Below are positions 1 through 11,419 of a DNA stretch of 64,000 bases, piece by piece; position 1 is the stretch's first letter, and the number at the start of each line of letters is the position of its first letter. The notes beneath the pieces are model-generated. The model was not told the origin of the DNA, searched no databases, and was given only the letters and a program-made list of their open reading frames with translations. A program made the position numbers and the translations under genes. The DNA is from Plasmodium malariae (Eukaryota; Apicomplexa; Aconoidasida; Haemosporida; Plasmodiidae): positions 1,637,001 through 1,701,000 of the forward strand of contig NC_041779.1 in the NCBI RefSeq assembly GCF_900090045.1, in the 5' to 3' direction.

Positions 1-2375
1 CACACAAATGAAGTTATATGTTAAAAAAAATAAAAGAGAGGGGCACAAGATTACTTAACAAATGTGCTAACCTGTATACACATATGATACAAATGTACCG
101 TATGCATACATATAAACAATATATAAAATTATTTAGTTCAATTGGTACCATTCTTAGGATTGCTATTCTTTTTTAGTAGTTGCTGTCTTATATTCATTTA
201 AAAATATATTTGAATTCAAATATAAAAAATTTTGTAGTAAGGGAAAATATTTCCTTATGGTAATTTTATAATAATATGTCAATGCAAATTATACTATTTA
301 TTTATCATATTAAATTTATGGTTTTATTAATAACATATTATAAAGACATATATTGGAAAGTTTACAAATTGACAGAAGGTTTCTGAAATTTACATTTAAA
401 CAATTCCTTTTTGTACATAGGAAAAAGGAAGACCAATGAGGGAAAATGTTAATGTGCATATACATAAGTAATACGCTTCCTTTATTGTAGCTCATATACT
501 TGTTACCACTTATATATATATTTTTTTTTTAATTGTTAGTTAAATAGTTCATAGGATGTGATCTATTAAAAACTATGAAAGCATTTTTTCTTTTTTTTTT
601 TTTTTTTGTCGGTACTACAAATTTTGCTTAAAAGAAAATCCTAGTGATAAAATTTTTTCCTTTTTTCCTGTTTTAAGTTTTTCAATAGAATATTCCTAGT
701 GTAACTTAAAAAAAAAAGAAAAAAAAAAAAAAAGACATAAAATAGAATAAAATGAAATGAAAAAGGCAGATATACGTCTCGATACGTAAAAGTATAAGCA
801 ATTTTGTAAGGAATAACTTTAATTTGCACAAAAGAAGTAAGAACAACGATGTATTTAAAATGTCCTCGTACTCTTAGTGCTAGGTTTTATTTTCATTTAT
901 GTGTTATAATGCGATTTTACTAGAAATATATGTTCTGAAAAAGGAATACTGTTTGAATATATGTATCCCTCTGTAAAGAATTGATATTAAGAAAAATTTT
1001 AATTTATCTCTTTAAAACTTTTATAAATGGAAAAATATGGTAGCACTTTTTTTTTTTTTTTTTTTATGGGCTAGTGGAACAATATACGCAGCAAATAATA
1101 TACCCGCATAGAACAGTCTTCTAAGAAGCTCATTTAATATTAGGCATAACAAAGAGAAAATTACATAGTAGAATCTAATCGTACATTAAATGTGTCAATT
1201 TGCTGATACTTCTAGTAAGCGACTAGGAAAACGTTAATAGTAGGCACCTACATTTATGCACGGTATATGTGTGCACACACATATTTATATATATATATAT
1301 ATGTAAATATATGTAATTAAATAAATTAAACTAAATTAAATTAAATCAAATCAAATTAAATTAAATTAAATTAAATTTTTTGTTTATTAAAATATTCCAA
1401 AATGCGCATTTCTACTCTATTTTGTTAACTATAACCACATCTGAATGATATTCTGTATATACGTTTACGTATATATATACGCATTTACGGATAGAGAAAG
1501 CGTTTTACTTAAAACTTAAACGAATATATTGAATGTTAATGGACTATTTAGGTAATTGTTGAAATAGTAAAACATAAAAATATATTTAGTAAAGTATAAC
1601 AAAAAACAAAAAAAATAAAATTATAACAAATATATTTATATAAATTATAACAAATATATTTATATAAATTATAACAAATATATTTATGTAAATTATAACA
1701 AATATATTTATATAAATTATAACAAATATATTTATGTAAATTATAACAAATATATTTATGTAAATTATAACAAATAAAATAAGTAAAACAAATACATAAA
1801 AAAAAACAAAAAACAAAAAATTTTCTAATAATATAAGAATCATATATTATTACATTAAAAAATTAATTAATTTATTAAATGGGAGGAAAAAAATTGGTAA
1901 CTTCAAATTAGCAATAAGGATATATAAAAATATATATATATTATATATTTTTAAAAATATGGCATTTTAAAATTATAAATTACATTTTTATTAAAAAAGA
2001 TTGCCAGTTTTCCCCTATTTTAATGATTTTCCTTACATAATGATCACCGTACATTTTTTTTTTTTTTTATATATCCATTAAATTTATATGTTTGAACAAT
2101 TGTCCAAACAATAGGGATATATATATATATCAAAAAAAAGAAAAAAAAAAAGAGAAAGTGATCAACTGGAAGGAAAACCTTTACCTTATTTTTTTATAAA
2201 AGTATTTAGTTTATTACAAATATGTTAAATAATAATAAGACAATATACTTTTCCGGTAGCACTCCGCCTCCTTCACTTCTCCTGTCTTCCCGTTATATTG
2301 AGGTATTTCCTCTCTACTCTTATTATCTCATACATGTGCATTTACGAAACAATTAAATAAAGGATAAAAATATGC
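1..2375. other. gene-free AT-rich stretch
   Basis: I see no convincing gene. The only open frames are low-complexity Phe/Ile/Tyr runs produced by poly(T) and TA tracts. It holds long homopolymers near 590-607, 1050-1065 and 2056-2069, a run of AAATT pentamers around 1317-1378, and the 24-bp minisatellite listed separately. Its right end forms the 3' flank of the first tryptophan-rich gene. Confidence 0.6.
1618..1775. repeat. 24-bp tandem repeat, about 6.5 copies
   Basis: The unit is AAATTATAACAAATATATTT plus TATR, repeated six times from 1618 to 1761 with a partial seventh copy. Copies differ at only one or two positions (TATAT versus TATGT). Because 24 is a multiple of 3 it produces an apparent Ile/Phe/Tyr repeat peptide on the minus strand, which I regard as an artefact of the DNA repeat. 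Confidence 0.85.
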
Positions 2376-3722
2376 TTATGAAACATCAGAATCTATTCTT
2401 ACAAAATTATTATCATTATCAAATACATGTTTGTTATTTTGTAAATTTATATTAGGTCTTTCTTCAATTAAGGTAATCCACTTTTTCTCATCCATCCACT
2501 TTTTAACAAGGGACTCCTTTAATTCATTAAGCAAAAACATTTTGTGTTCTTTCCATTGTATCCATATATCCCATTCATTATTATTCATATAAAAGTTTTG
2601 TTTTTTATGAACCCATTTTTCCCATTGTTTCTTTTCTGTTCTCTTCCTTTTGTTCCATTCAATTAAATTTGATTTAATTTTACTAAATAGCGATTTGGAC
2701 CATTTATGTTTTGCCATTTTTGCCCAATATTTATCTTCATTAAGTTTCCAGTTTTGCATTTGCCATGACATAATTTTTTCATCTTTCCACTGAGTCCAAT
2801 TATTAAAAATCCATAAGTCTAAATAATACTCATTTTCATATACAAAATTTTCCCATTCTATTTGGATTAAATGTTTTGCTTCAGATCTAATCCATTCCTC
2901 CCATTGATTTTCGTTCCATGTTACTGATATTTTCAAAATATAATATTTATATGATAAATTCATAAGTTCATCATGCCGGTTCCATCTACTTTCGATATAT
3001 TTAACTAAAACTTCCCAATCGTTTTCTTTTTCTCTTAACCAATTTTCTTTTTTCTCTAATAAGGAATAGTGGAAATTCCTCCAGTCCATTTCTAATCTAT
3101 TTAACCAATTAACCCATAGACATTTTTTCATATGTTCCGATTTTTTTACCAGTTTTTGCTCATACGCTATTGCCCCCAAAGATTCCTGTTTTATTTTTGT
3201 CTTTTTTTTTCTTGTCTAAATAGAGTTTATATTATTAAAAATGTAATTTTATGTATATATGCACATACGGGTATATGTACATACGGGTACATGTATATAC
3301 GGGTATATGTATATACGGGTATATGTACATATGGGTACATGTACATATGGGTACATGTACATATGGGTACATGTACATGTGGGTACATGTACATATGGGT
3401 ATATGTACATATGGGTACACGTACATACGTATATATATTATATGTTCACGTGTATAATGGATATCTTTGCTGAAAGAGCTACCACCGGTTATATATATAT
3501 ATATATATATAATAATGAATGATGTTTTAATAGTACCACATGCTGGATAACTGAGAGGAGAGTATAACAAAAAAAAATAAATAAACCAATATATATCAAA
3601 GCAACACCAAAATTTTCATTAATATCTGACAGTATATGTCTGTTATTATTTTGTACTTGTAATGATGAATGATCAGGATATTCTGGTGCTTCATGAACCA
3701 CATAATCATTGTTCATTTCCAT
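2376..3722 (-). CDS. tryptophan-rich antigen 1 (two exons, membrane-anchor type)
   Basis: Exon 1 is 3722-3537 (62 residues, MEMNNDYVV... ) and ends in a hydrophobic segment (residues about 38-60, FGVALIYIGLFIFFCYTLL). Exon 2 is 3185-2376 (269 residues) after an acceptor CAG at 3188-3186. The donor is read as GTACTA after residue 62; GTGGTA one codon earlier also keeps phase 0. Exon 2 has about 25 tryptophans spaced as W-x(2-4)-W pairs among Lys/Glu-rich segments (e.g. NENQWEEW, NNWTQWKDEK), the pattern of the Plasmodium tryptophan-threonine-rich antigen C-terminal domain. The family is a set of blood-stage proteins, some reported at the parasite or red-cell surface; the exact role here is unknown. 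The N-terminus lacks a classical signal peptide, as in gene 2 but unlike genes 3 and 4. The intron contains a 16-bp minisatellite. Confidence 0.85.
3269..3428. repeat. 16-bp minisatellite in intron of tryptophan-rich gene 1
   Basis: Ten head-to-tail copies of GGGTAYATGTACATAY make exactly 160 bp. Most copies contain the palindrome GTACATGTAC across the unit junctions or centre. The array is GC-richer than its surroundings and lies inside the intron, so the Tyr/Gly/Val/His peptides that can be read through it in several frames are not genes. Confidence 0.9.
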
Positions 3723-4028
3723 TTTTTTGTCATATTTTTAATATATAAAAATATGTTTTCTAAAATGAAAAAAATTGCACTTATTACTCTGAAACAGTAG
3801 TAAGATTCAGGTAATTATGCAAACATTTGTTCGAATCCATAATTTTTTTTGTGGTGGGAAAAAAACCTATATTTCTTGTCATTAGTAAAACATAAAATTG
3901 TAATAAAATATTTATAATTGCTCATAAAAATGGATTAATATCCAAGGAATTATTACATTTACTTAAAAAATAGTTTTTTAGAGGTAATTAAATAAGATTA
4001 ATGAAGACATAGAGCAAATGTTTTGTGA

Positions 4029-4059
<31 letters not shown>

Positions 4060-5277
4060 TCAAGGTGGTTACAAACAAATCCTATTGGAAACGTACTAAA
4101 ATTATTATAAAAATGCAACGTTAATAAATAAATAAATAAATAAATATATATATATATATATATATTTATTTATTTTTTTATTGAACAATAAATATTTATT
4201 GACACAATCTGCTTAATTTTGTGCCTTAAAAACGATATATTATACGGTTTTGAATATTTATAATAATATATATATAATACATATAATATTTATTTATTTG
4301 TTTTCTTTTTTTTATTGTTTTCTAATAATTTAATTTTTAAAATAAAAATGGTAAAAACTGTTTAAAAATATATTTAAGAGATTATATATTTATATATATA
4401 TAATACGATTAATACTATAAAAAAATTATATTATTTAAATAAAATTCAAATTTTTATATACAGTTCTAAAAACCTGTTTTGGTAAGTCAAGATTAATTCA
4501 TATATATGAACTTGTTTGTTCAAACATGTAACATTAGAGTTATTTACAGGAGGGTAATTATTTTTTCATAATTTTTTTTTGTTTAATACCGTATAAAGAA
4601 CTATTCTTATGTACAACTATTTTTTTATTAAGAAAAAAAATGAATGCCATGATTTCTGAACTTTAAGTTGAAGAAATATATATATTAGTATATTATTAAA
4701 TATATTTATTATTATATATATATTATATATATGTACATTTTAAAAATATTTACCAAAAAATAATAAAAAAAGAAAAGAAATAAAAGTGATAATAAGGAAA
4801 AATAGGTTAAAATAAGTGAAAGAAAAAATGAATAAAAATTACTTAAAAAATGTCATTTTTTGTTTACAATTTAAAAAAATATGTATAGTTTTTTTTTCCT
4901 TCCCTATATTTTCTTTTTGTTTTTTTTATTTCTTTTTTTTTTTTAATTTTCTATCGCCTATTAAATATGCTCCATCATAAAATATTTGTTTTAAGGAATT
5001 TGTAAGATAATTTTATGGTTTTACAAAATGGAATATTTTTCTTAACTAAAGTTATGCTCTCTTTCAGTAATTTTTTTTTTTTATATATATAAATGTACAT
5101 ATATGTGTATGCATATATATATATATATATATATATATGCTGCTATATGCTATATGTATATGTATGTATAAATCTTATTTGATCTAAAAAATAAAATTTG
5201 GAGAAGAAGAGAGTAAATTATGAATTATCTATATGACATGTAAGATATATATAGGAATAAATTCCGCTTAGTTATTC
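3723..5277. other. intergenic, upstream of tryptophan-rich gene 1
   Basis: The 5' flank of the minus-strand gene. It holds (TA)n tracts near 4030-4052, 4142-4164 and 5115-5138 and an AAAT run at 4125-4145. I see nothing coding. Confidence 0.5.
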
Positions 5278-5711
5278 ATGCAATACAAGGAAAGGTATGA
5301 GGGTTTAAAAATGAATTGCATTAGGGATAATAAAATATATTAAATAGTAATTTTCTCACTTATATTAATGTCCTAAGAAATGGTACTATTCTTACAAATA
5401 CAAGTATCCTGAAAAAAAAAAAAAATAAAATAAAAAATAAAGAATAGTTGTATCATTATATTATGCTAAATTTTGTAAGTCCTACAGATATTTATATATA
5501 TTCATATACATACATTTATATATATATATATACCAATAATAGGCTGACTCCTATAAAAGTAAACATGTACCCCCAGGAAGCGGAAAAAAAATATCGACAT
5601 ACCAATAAATTTAATGCATATGTTAACAGTATTTTCATGAGGAAAAAGGAAAATTGGATCGGCGTTGGTATTTTGGACAATTTATATTTAAATAATATGC
5701 TGCCAAATTAG
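5278..5711 (+). CDS. candidate small two-exon gene, 61 residues
   Basis: I do not recognise the product. Exon 2 (5543-5711) is conspicuously GC-richer than its flanks, holds an uninterrupted frame from VNMYPQEAEKKYRHTNKF to a stop at 5709-5711, and follows an AATAATAG acceptor. Joining it to ATG-CAA-TAC-AAG-GAA-AG at 5278-5294, which ends at a GTATGA donor, restores one continuous frame (MQYKER then LTPIKVN...). The 248-nt intron contains a (TA)n tract. The protein is basic, has no membrane segment, and ends ILDNLYLNNMLPN. It sits on the opposite strand between tryptophan-rich genes 1 and 2. It could instead be the surviving last exon of a larger decayed gene. Conservation in other Plasmodium species would decide. 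Confidence 0.4.
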
Positions 5712-5813
5712 TTTGTTGGACGATTATTGAAAGATATTATATATATTAATTTTTAAAAGTGTATTTGGGGAAATAATAGTTGTTAAATCATGCACAATCG
5801 TGTGCATTTAAGG

Positions 5814-5847
<34 letters not shown>

Positions 5848-6221
5848 AAATAACATAAAATAAAATAACGAAAAATAAAACAACGAAACATACAATAAAG
5901 AAAATTAAAATAACGAAAATTAAAATAACGAAAAATATAAAAAAATTATGAGAAATAATTCTAATACAACTTTCGCGAAATATTAAAATTATTTAAAAAT
6001 ATATAAACATATAATAATATTAATGCAACATTTTTATAAAGAATTAATTATGGCATATCCTGTTTAGATATATATTTAATAAATATAATATATATAATGT
6101 GGGTAATAATAAAAGACAAAAGAACAAGCACTAATTAATAAAATTTAATTTATTTAAATATTAAGGGCTCCTATTACATGTAGTGATTAGCTCACAAGGT
6201 AAATTGAACTTGTACGAAAAC

Positions 6222-6264
<43 letters not shown>

Positions 6265-6720
6265 AATGCATATACATCTTCATATAAATATACACGCAAC
6301 ACAAAAAAATTTGGAAATTATCCTCAAAATACAACTTCGGAACATAAATGCATTTTCCTTTAAAGCTTAATGAAATGTCATTTCAATTGTACCTTCATAT
6401 TATTCTTTTCTTTTTTTTGAAGTTCAATGAATGTTCGAGATTGTTACACAATCGAAAGTAACAGACTACAATAAGGTTAAATGCAATTAAATAATGATAA
6501 AAATATACAAAATTTTTTAATTTTCTTATATAATATGTTTTTTCTCAGCAACAGTGGAGTTTTTTTTTTTTTCTTCTTGTTTTTTCTTGTTTTGTTTTGT
6601 TCTGTTTTGTTCTGTTTTGATATGCTTTGCTCTACTTAGCTCTATTTTCCTTTAATTTACGTGTATTCTACGCACGATGATAATAATAATAATATGAGAA
6701 AATATAATGGAATTCTTTTC
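5712..6720. other. intergenic, 3' flank of tryptophan-rich gene 2
   Basis: A poly(A) run of more than 25 at about 5817-5844 is followed by AAAATAACG-type short repeats to about 5945. There is a (TA)n tract at 6229-6255 and an imperfect TTTTGTTCTG repeat near 6585-6640. I see no coding sequence. Confidence 0.5.
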
Positions 6721-8075
6721 TTAACTTGATTGTTCATTATTTACTAAAGAACATGGACTTTCTTTCTGAATTTGTGCATTTCCTTTCTCTTGTTCCCATA
6801 CAGTCCACTGCTTTTCATTTATCCATTTTTTAACAAACAATTCCATCCATTCACTAAACATCGCGTAATTATCGTCTTTCCAGTCTAACCAATCATTTAA
6901 TATGAAATTAATGAATATATTATCTTTAACCTTCACCCAAGAAAACCAATCTTCCCATTCCTTATTAATTCTTTCTTTAAATTCATCTAAATTCTTCATT
7001 TCTGATAAACAAAACCATTTGGTCCACTTTTTATTTTCAAATTCATCCCAATGTTCTTGTTCATCACGTTTCCAATCAGTTGTTAACCATGAAACAATTT
7101 TATCTTTTTTCCATTTGATCCACTGTTTTACAATTTGTTGATCTAACTGAGCATGCTTTTCATAAATCCATTTTTTCCATTCTAAGTCAATATATAATAT
7201 TCCTTCTGTTAACATCCATTTTTTCCAGTGAGCCTCTGTCCAATTTGCAGATTTTTGTAAAACATTGGTATTAAATTCTTTTTCCATATTTGGATTATAA
7301 TGCATCCATTTATTATCTAACAATATTAACCACTGTTTCCAATCCTCTTCTTTTTCTTTAAGCCATATATTTTTTTCGTGTTCTATCTTTGAAAAAAAAA
7401 TTTTCCAGTCCTCCTCCAACTGCTTCAACCATTTAAACCATTCTTCCTTTTTCCATTTATCTGTTTTCTCTATCCCTTTTTCCTTTTCTCTTGCTTCATC
7501 CTCTGCTTCATCCTCTGCTTTATCCTTTGCTCCATCCTTTGCTTCATCCTTTGCTACTTCCTTTGTTCCATCTTCCTTCGATTCAATAGCTTCCTTTGAA
7601 GTTTTATCTTTAATTGAGTTCTTTCGTTTCTAAAGGGATTTAAATGAAAATTTTACATGTTATTTAATTAAAAAATTTTAAACGTTTTTTTTTTAAAAAA
7701 AATGTGCATATTAAACATTTGGATTCCGCAAACATATACTTTTTATCATTTTACGCAGTTAAAAACGCATGTTTACAAATATCTATAGACTGTACTTAAT
7801 TTTGTGTGTTCGTCATGTAATGTTATAATACATATACATATATAAATATACATATATATGTTTTCTTTTTTTATATATTTTATTATTTTTCATACCAAAG
7901 TAATATAATTGTAAAACATAACAGACGTTATAGCACTTAACGTTACACCCAAAGCTAAAATAAAATAATCAACATTAATATTTGTTAACAACCTATCCTT
8001 ATATTTTAATGATAATTCCCGAAGACTTGTGGGATTAGGTACAATATCTTGTATATTTTCTTTAATTGCCTCCAT
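6721..8075 (-). CDS. tryptophan-rich antigen 2 (two exons, membrane-anchor type)
   Basis: Exon 1 is 8075-7896 (60 residues, MEAIKENIQD...), with a polar N-terminus and a hydrophobic segment at about residues 37-57 (FILALGVTLSAITSVMF). It ends at a GTATGA donor. Exon 2 is 7629-6721 (302 residues) after a TTTAG acceptor, phase 0. Exon 2 opens with an acidic low-complexity stretch of roughly seven degenerate DEAK/DKAE tetrapeptides, then carries about 29 tryptophans in the family's spaced pattern (EEWFKWL, AHWKKW, KQWIKWKKDK, NDWLDWKDD). The C-terminal part matches the Plasmodium tryptophan-threonine-rich antigen domain by composition and spacing. The exon 1 design is shared with gene 1, so the two probably arose by duplication or share a targeting route that does not use a cleaved signal peptide (inference). 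Function is unknown beyond the family's blood-stage antigen status. Confidence 0.87.
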
Positions 8076-9547
8076 TTTTTTTTTATTTGTTTGTTTTATG
8101 TTTAAAATAAAAATTATTTTATATATTATAGTTAAACACAATTTTACTCAAATTTGAAATTAATTTTACAATGCATTTGTTGACTTTTAATTTTTGTGAA
8201 TATTTTAAAAATATTCCTAATTTTTTTTCAAAAACAAAAATTACGAATTAGAAATTAATAATATAAGAACTTATGTATATATAATATATATAAATATATA
8301 TGTAAGTAAATAAATAGGGATTTAAAAAATTTAATTTTATTTATATTTACGTTAATAAATGTTATAAAAAAGGTTAATTAGTAAATTAAGAAATGCTTAA
8401 TTTTACATATATATATTATATGTAAGTTTTCATTAATAGTTATTTATAAACATTCTTTTTTTTTTTTTTTTTTTTTTAACATTGTTCTATCTATCTATAT
8501 ATATATATGAAAAGGAAAGGTAAAAATAAAGAAATTCTCAGAATTTACTAATTTTATCACTTTTCTATGAATTTATTTAATTATTTCCATTGCAATTATA
8601 CATAAAAAATATGTATTTACATATATAAATATATATATATATATATGTTATATGAATATATTTAAGTTATGTATTTTTCAAAAAATATTTATAAAGCACA
8701 GTTGACATACCATTTTTTGTTTGTTTTAGTATTTTCCTTATAAATAAATAGAAAAATAGAATTTACCACTAATAGATTAAAAAAAATACTAATAATTAAA
8801 ATAGTATATTTTATATAAATACATTTTAGTAATTGAAAAACATTGTCGATAAATTTTTATTAATATACATGTTTATGTCTTTTTAATACCTTTTTAACGA
8901 AATATTTTGTAAAATATTATTATTATGTATATTTTTTAATATTAGATACATATAGATGGAATTATTTATATAATTGTGGATAAAATCTCTTTTTATTATA
9001 TAACTACAATAAATACAAATAATATTATTGTATTTTTATTTTTTGGGGGTAATAAAAAAAAAAAAAAAAAACGTATTTCTTTTTTTTTATTCAATATATT
9101 TATCAACTAATATATTAATAAACCCAACAAAATATTCAAAGACAAAAAATTATATTCATTGAATAAAATTAATATACTTTTTAAATTCATATTTTAAAAA
9201 TAAAATTGGAAGTTGAAGAATATAAAAATCCATAAAAGTAAAAACAGAAAAGAAATTTTTAATATTTAAAATTAAGTGTTTTTGTATTTTTTTTTTTTTG
9301 TACGTAGTATTTTTTAAAGTTTTCATAAAATAATAACCACCATTATATAAAGAAAATTAAGCATTTTTTTTTTTATTATTTAAAATTCTGATTTACATAT
9401 ATTGTATTTTTACTACCATGATAAAAACATATTTAGGTAAATTTCTGATTCTAAATAAAAATATATATATAAATATATAGGGGTACAAATGAGAAGCGCA
9501 CAACCTATAAAGCAAAATAAACATGTTTTCCCATAGAGGGTTCATTT

Positions 9548-9624
9548 AATATATATATTAACATATATATTAACATATATATTAACATATATATTAACAT
9601 ATATATTTACATATATATTTAATT
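9548..9624. repeat. 12-bp tandem repeat
   Basis: About six copies of ATATATATTAAC, the last ones ATATATATTTAC. A simple AT minisatellite with no coding content. Confidence 0.8.
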
Positions 9625-10608
9625 TTGTAGTAATCTCTCGCAAGAAATGGAGAATGCTTGAATATAATACAATTTTTTTATTATTTCTTTTTTTCCTTTT
9701 TTTTATTAACCCTATTTATTAATATCATAATTTACAACATATATTTTAGTATAGGAGAAAAATTTATATATACTTTCTTGTATTATATTGTAGTATTATT
9801 ATTAAGAAGGTTTTAATTTTTTTTATTAAACTTTTAATGAATTTAGACAACTTATCTTTGTAGTATTATAGATATATATATGCAAGTTCTAATTATGGTA
9901 CGTAATGAAATATATATATATATATATATATAAATTAATATTTTATTCTTTCCCATAAAATGTTCAAATAATGGAAATGAAAGACGAAAATAGGTGTTAA
10001 CCAACATAAGAAACATCGATAGACCTAAAATTGGTCTTTTAAAAAAAAAAAAAAATATATATATATTTATGATGGAACATGTTTACGATAGTTGAGCATG
10101 AAAAAGAACAATAATTACATTAAATGTAAAATAAATAGTATGACAGATTAAGAAATAAACAGATTTTGTTAAATGGAGAAAAATTTATTATAACATGTAC
10201 AACTTTAATTTTTTAGGAGTACATTTTTGAATAATATTTTATGAATTAATGACAAAACTGATGAAGTTTGTTTTCTGTTGTATATACTAATATAATAAAG
10301 TTAAAATGGAATTTAGTTCAATTATAAATTTAATGTTTAATAGAATGAAAAGTTTTCGCTTTTGTTAAGTGCTTATTATTATACATTTATAATGTTATTA
10401 AAAACATATTGATACGTAAGAAAGCAAAAATAAAATTAAAACAGCTAGAAAAAAAAAACATCAAATAAATTATTAAATTGGTATTGAAACTTTTGGATTA
10501 TATTATGTGTATAAAATAACTACATAAAAAACAAAACCTGTACAAAAATTTATTATGAAAATTTATTTTGTGATATCTAATTTGACACATTTATATTTAA
10601 TTTATTTG

Positions 10609-10615
10609 ATATATA

Positions 10616-10690
<75 letters not shown>
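10609..10690. repeat. long (TA)n dinucleotide tract
   Basis: About 80 bp of almost uninterrupted TA, the longest in the window. The Ile/Tyr frame that can be read through it is spurious. Confidence 0.9.
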
Positions 10691-10695
<5 letters not shown>

Positions 10696-11004
10696 GTATG
10701 CCTATTTATGCACATGTATGCATATGTATATATATTTACATGCATTTGTAATAAAATTTAAAACCCTTGAGCATAATTAACAAAATTTATTTTCCATTAG
10801 CAATGATGTATCATATCAAAAAGTTGCTTGATACGGCAGTTGCATTTTGCTAAATAGGCACATTTATTTGTAATATATATACTTATATTGAAGAAAGGCT
10901 AATGAATTAATGGTTAGGATTAAGAAAGATATCCTTATAAGCTAATTATATTTTTTTATGTCAGTTTTTACATAAATAACTATTCACTCTAGGTCTTTGA
11001 ATGA

Positions 11005-11124
11005 TCCTCTTTTGTTTTATTACCTGCCATCCCTTTTATGAGGGATTTACTTCATTCCAGTTACCCTATACAGCAACAATGTGAACTTTCAGTTTTTAAA
11101 CTTTATCTATTACTCATTTATTAA
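11005..11124 (+). other. coding-like open patch, not assigned
   Basis: Thirty-nine open codons (SSFVLLPAIPFMRDLL...) in a locally GC-richer segment just before the 8-bp array and 300 bp beyond the 3' end of tryptophan-rich gene 3. There is no initiator before position 11038. A second similar patch follows at about 11336-11412 (TRFEVSEGIIRIKAWNN) behind a CCCTTCAG acceptor-like site. They could be exon relics or gene 3 3'-UTR sequence. I do not recognise the product. Confidence 0.2.
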
Positions 11125-11279
11125 TTTATCTGTTCGTTTATTCGTTTATTCGTTTGTTCGTTTGTTCGGTTGCTCGTTTGTTCGGTTGCTCGTTTGTTCG
11201 GTTGCCCGTTTGTTCGTTTATTCGTTAGTTCGTTTGTTCGTTTATTCGTTCGTTCGTTTGTTCGTTCGTTTTCTCGTTT
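11125..11279. repeat. 8-bp tandem array (RTTCGTTT)
   Basis: About 19 copies of GTTCGTTT/ATTCGTTT, with variants GTTCGGTT and GCTCGTTT. It is unusually GC-rich for this window and lies about 140 bp beyond the stop of tryptophan-rich gene 3. The Arg/Leu/Phe/Val repeat peptides read through it are artefacts. Confidence 0.88.
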
Positions 11280-11419
11280 GCTAATCATTAGTTGATTTAT
11301 TGGTTTGTTTGCCTGTTATTTGTTCCTTTCCCTTCAGACAAGGTTTGAGGTTTCTGAAGGTATTATACGTATAAAAGCATGGAATAATATTACAAACTCT
11401 TTTCCTCAATTTTCCTTCC

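Larger units (their letters stand above)
8076..11004. other. gene-free AT-rich stretch
   Basis: This is upstream of tryptophan-rich gene 2. It contains poly(T) near 8457-8477, TA tracts (9911-9931, 10609-10690) and the 12-bp repeat at 9548-9624. I find no coding sequence. Confidence 0.5.

Noticed and set aside
1586..1843. Minus-strand frame with IYINIFVI repeats
   Set aside because: A direct translation of the 24-bp DNA repeat; no start context, intron or other protein feature.
3132..3570. Several overlapping Tyr/Gly/His/Val-rich repeat frames on both strands
   Set aside because: They are readings of the 16-bp intron minisatellite in multiple frames; the region is an intron of the tryptophan-rich gene.
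6902..7141. Plus-strand frame opposite tryptophan-rich gene 2
   Set aside because: Antisense shadow of exon 2; Ser/Leu/Phe composition follows from complementing Lys/Glu/Trp codons.
10555..10761. Ile/Tyr frame
   Set aside because: Produced by the (TA)n tract.
11081..11284. RLFVYSFVRLF repeat frame
   Set aside because: Produced by the 8-bp RTTCGTTT array; other frames give equally repetitive peptides.
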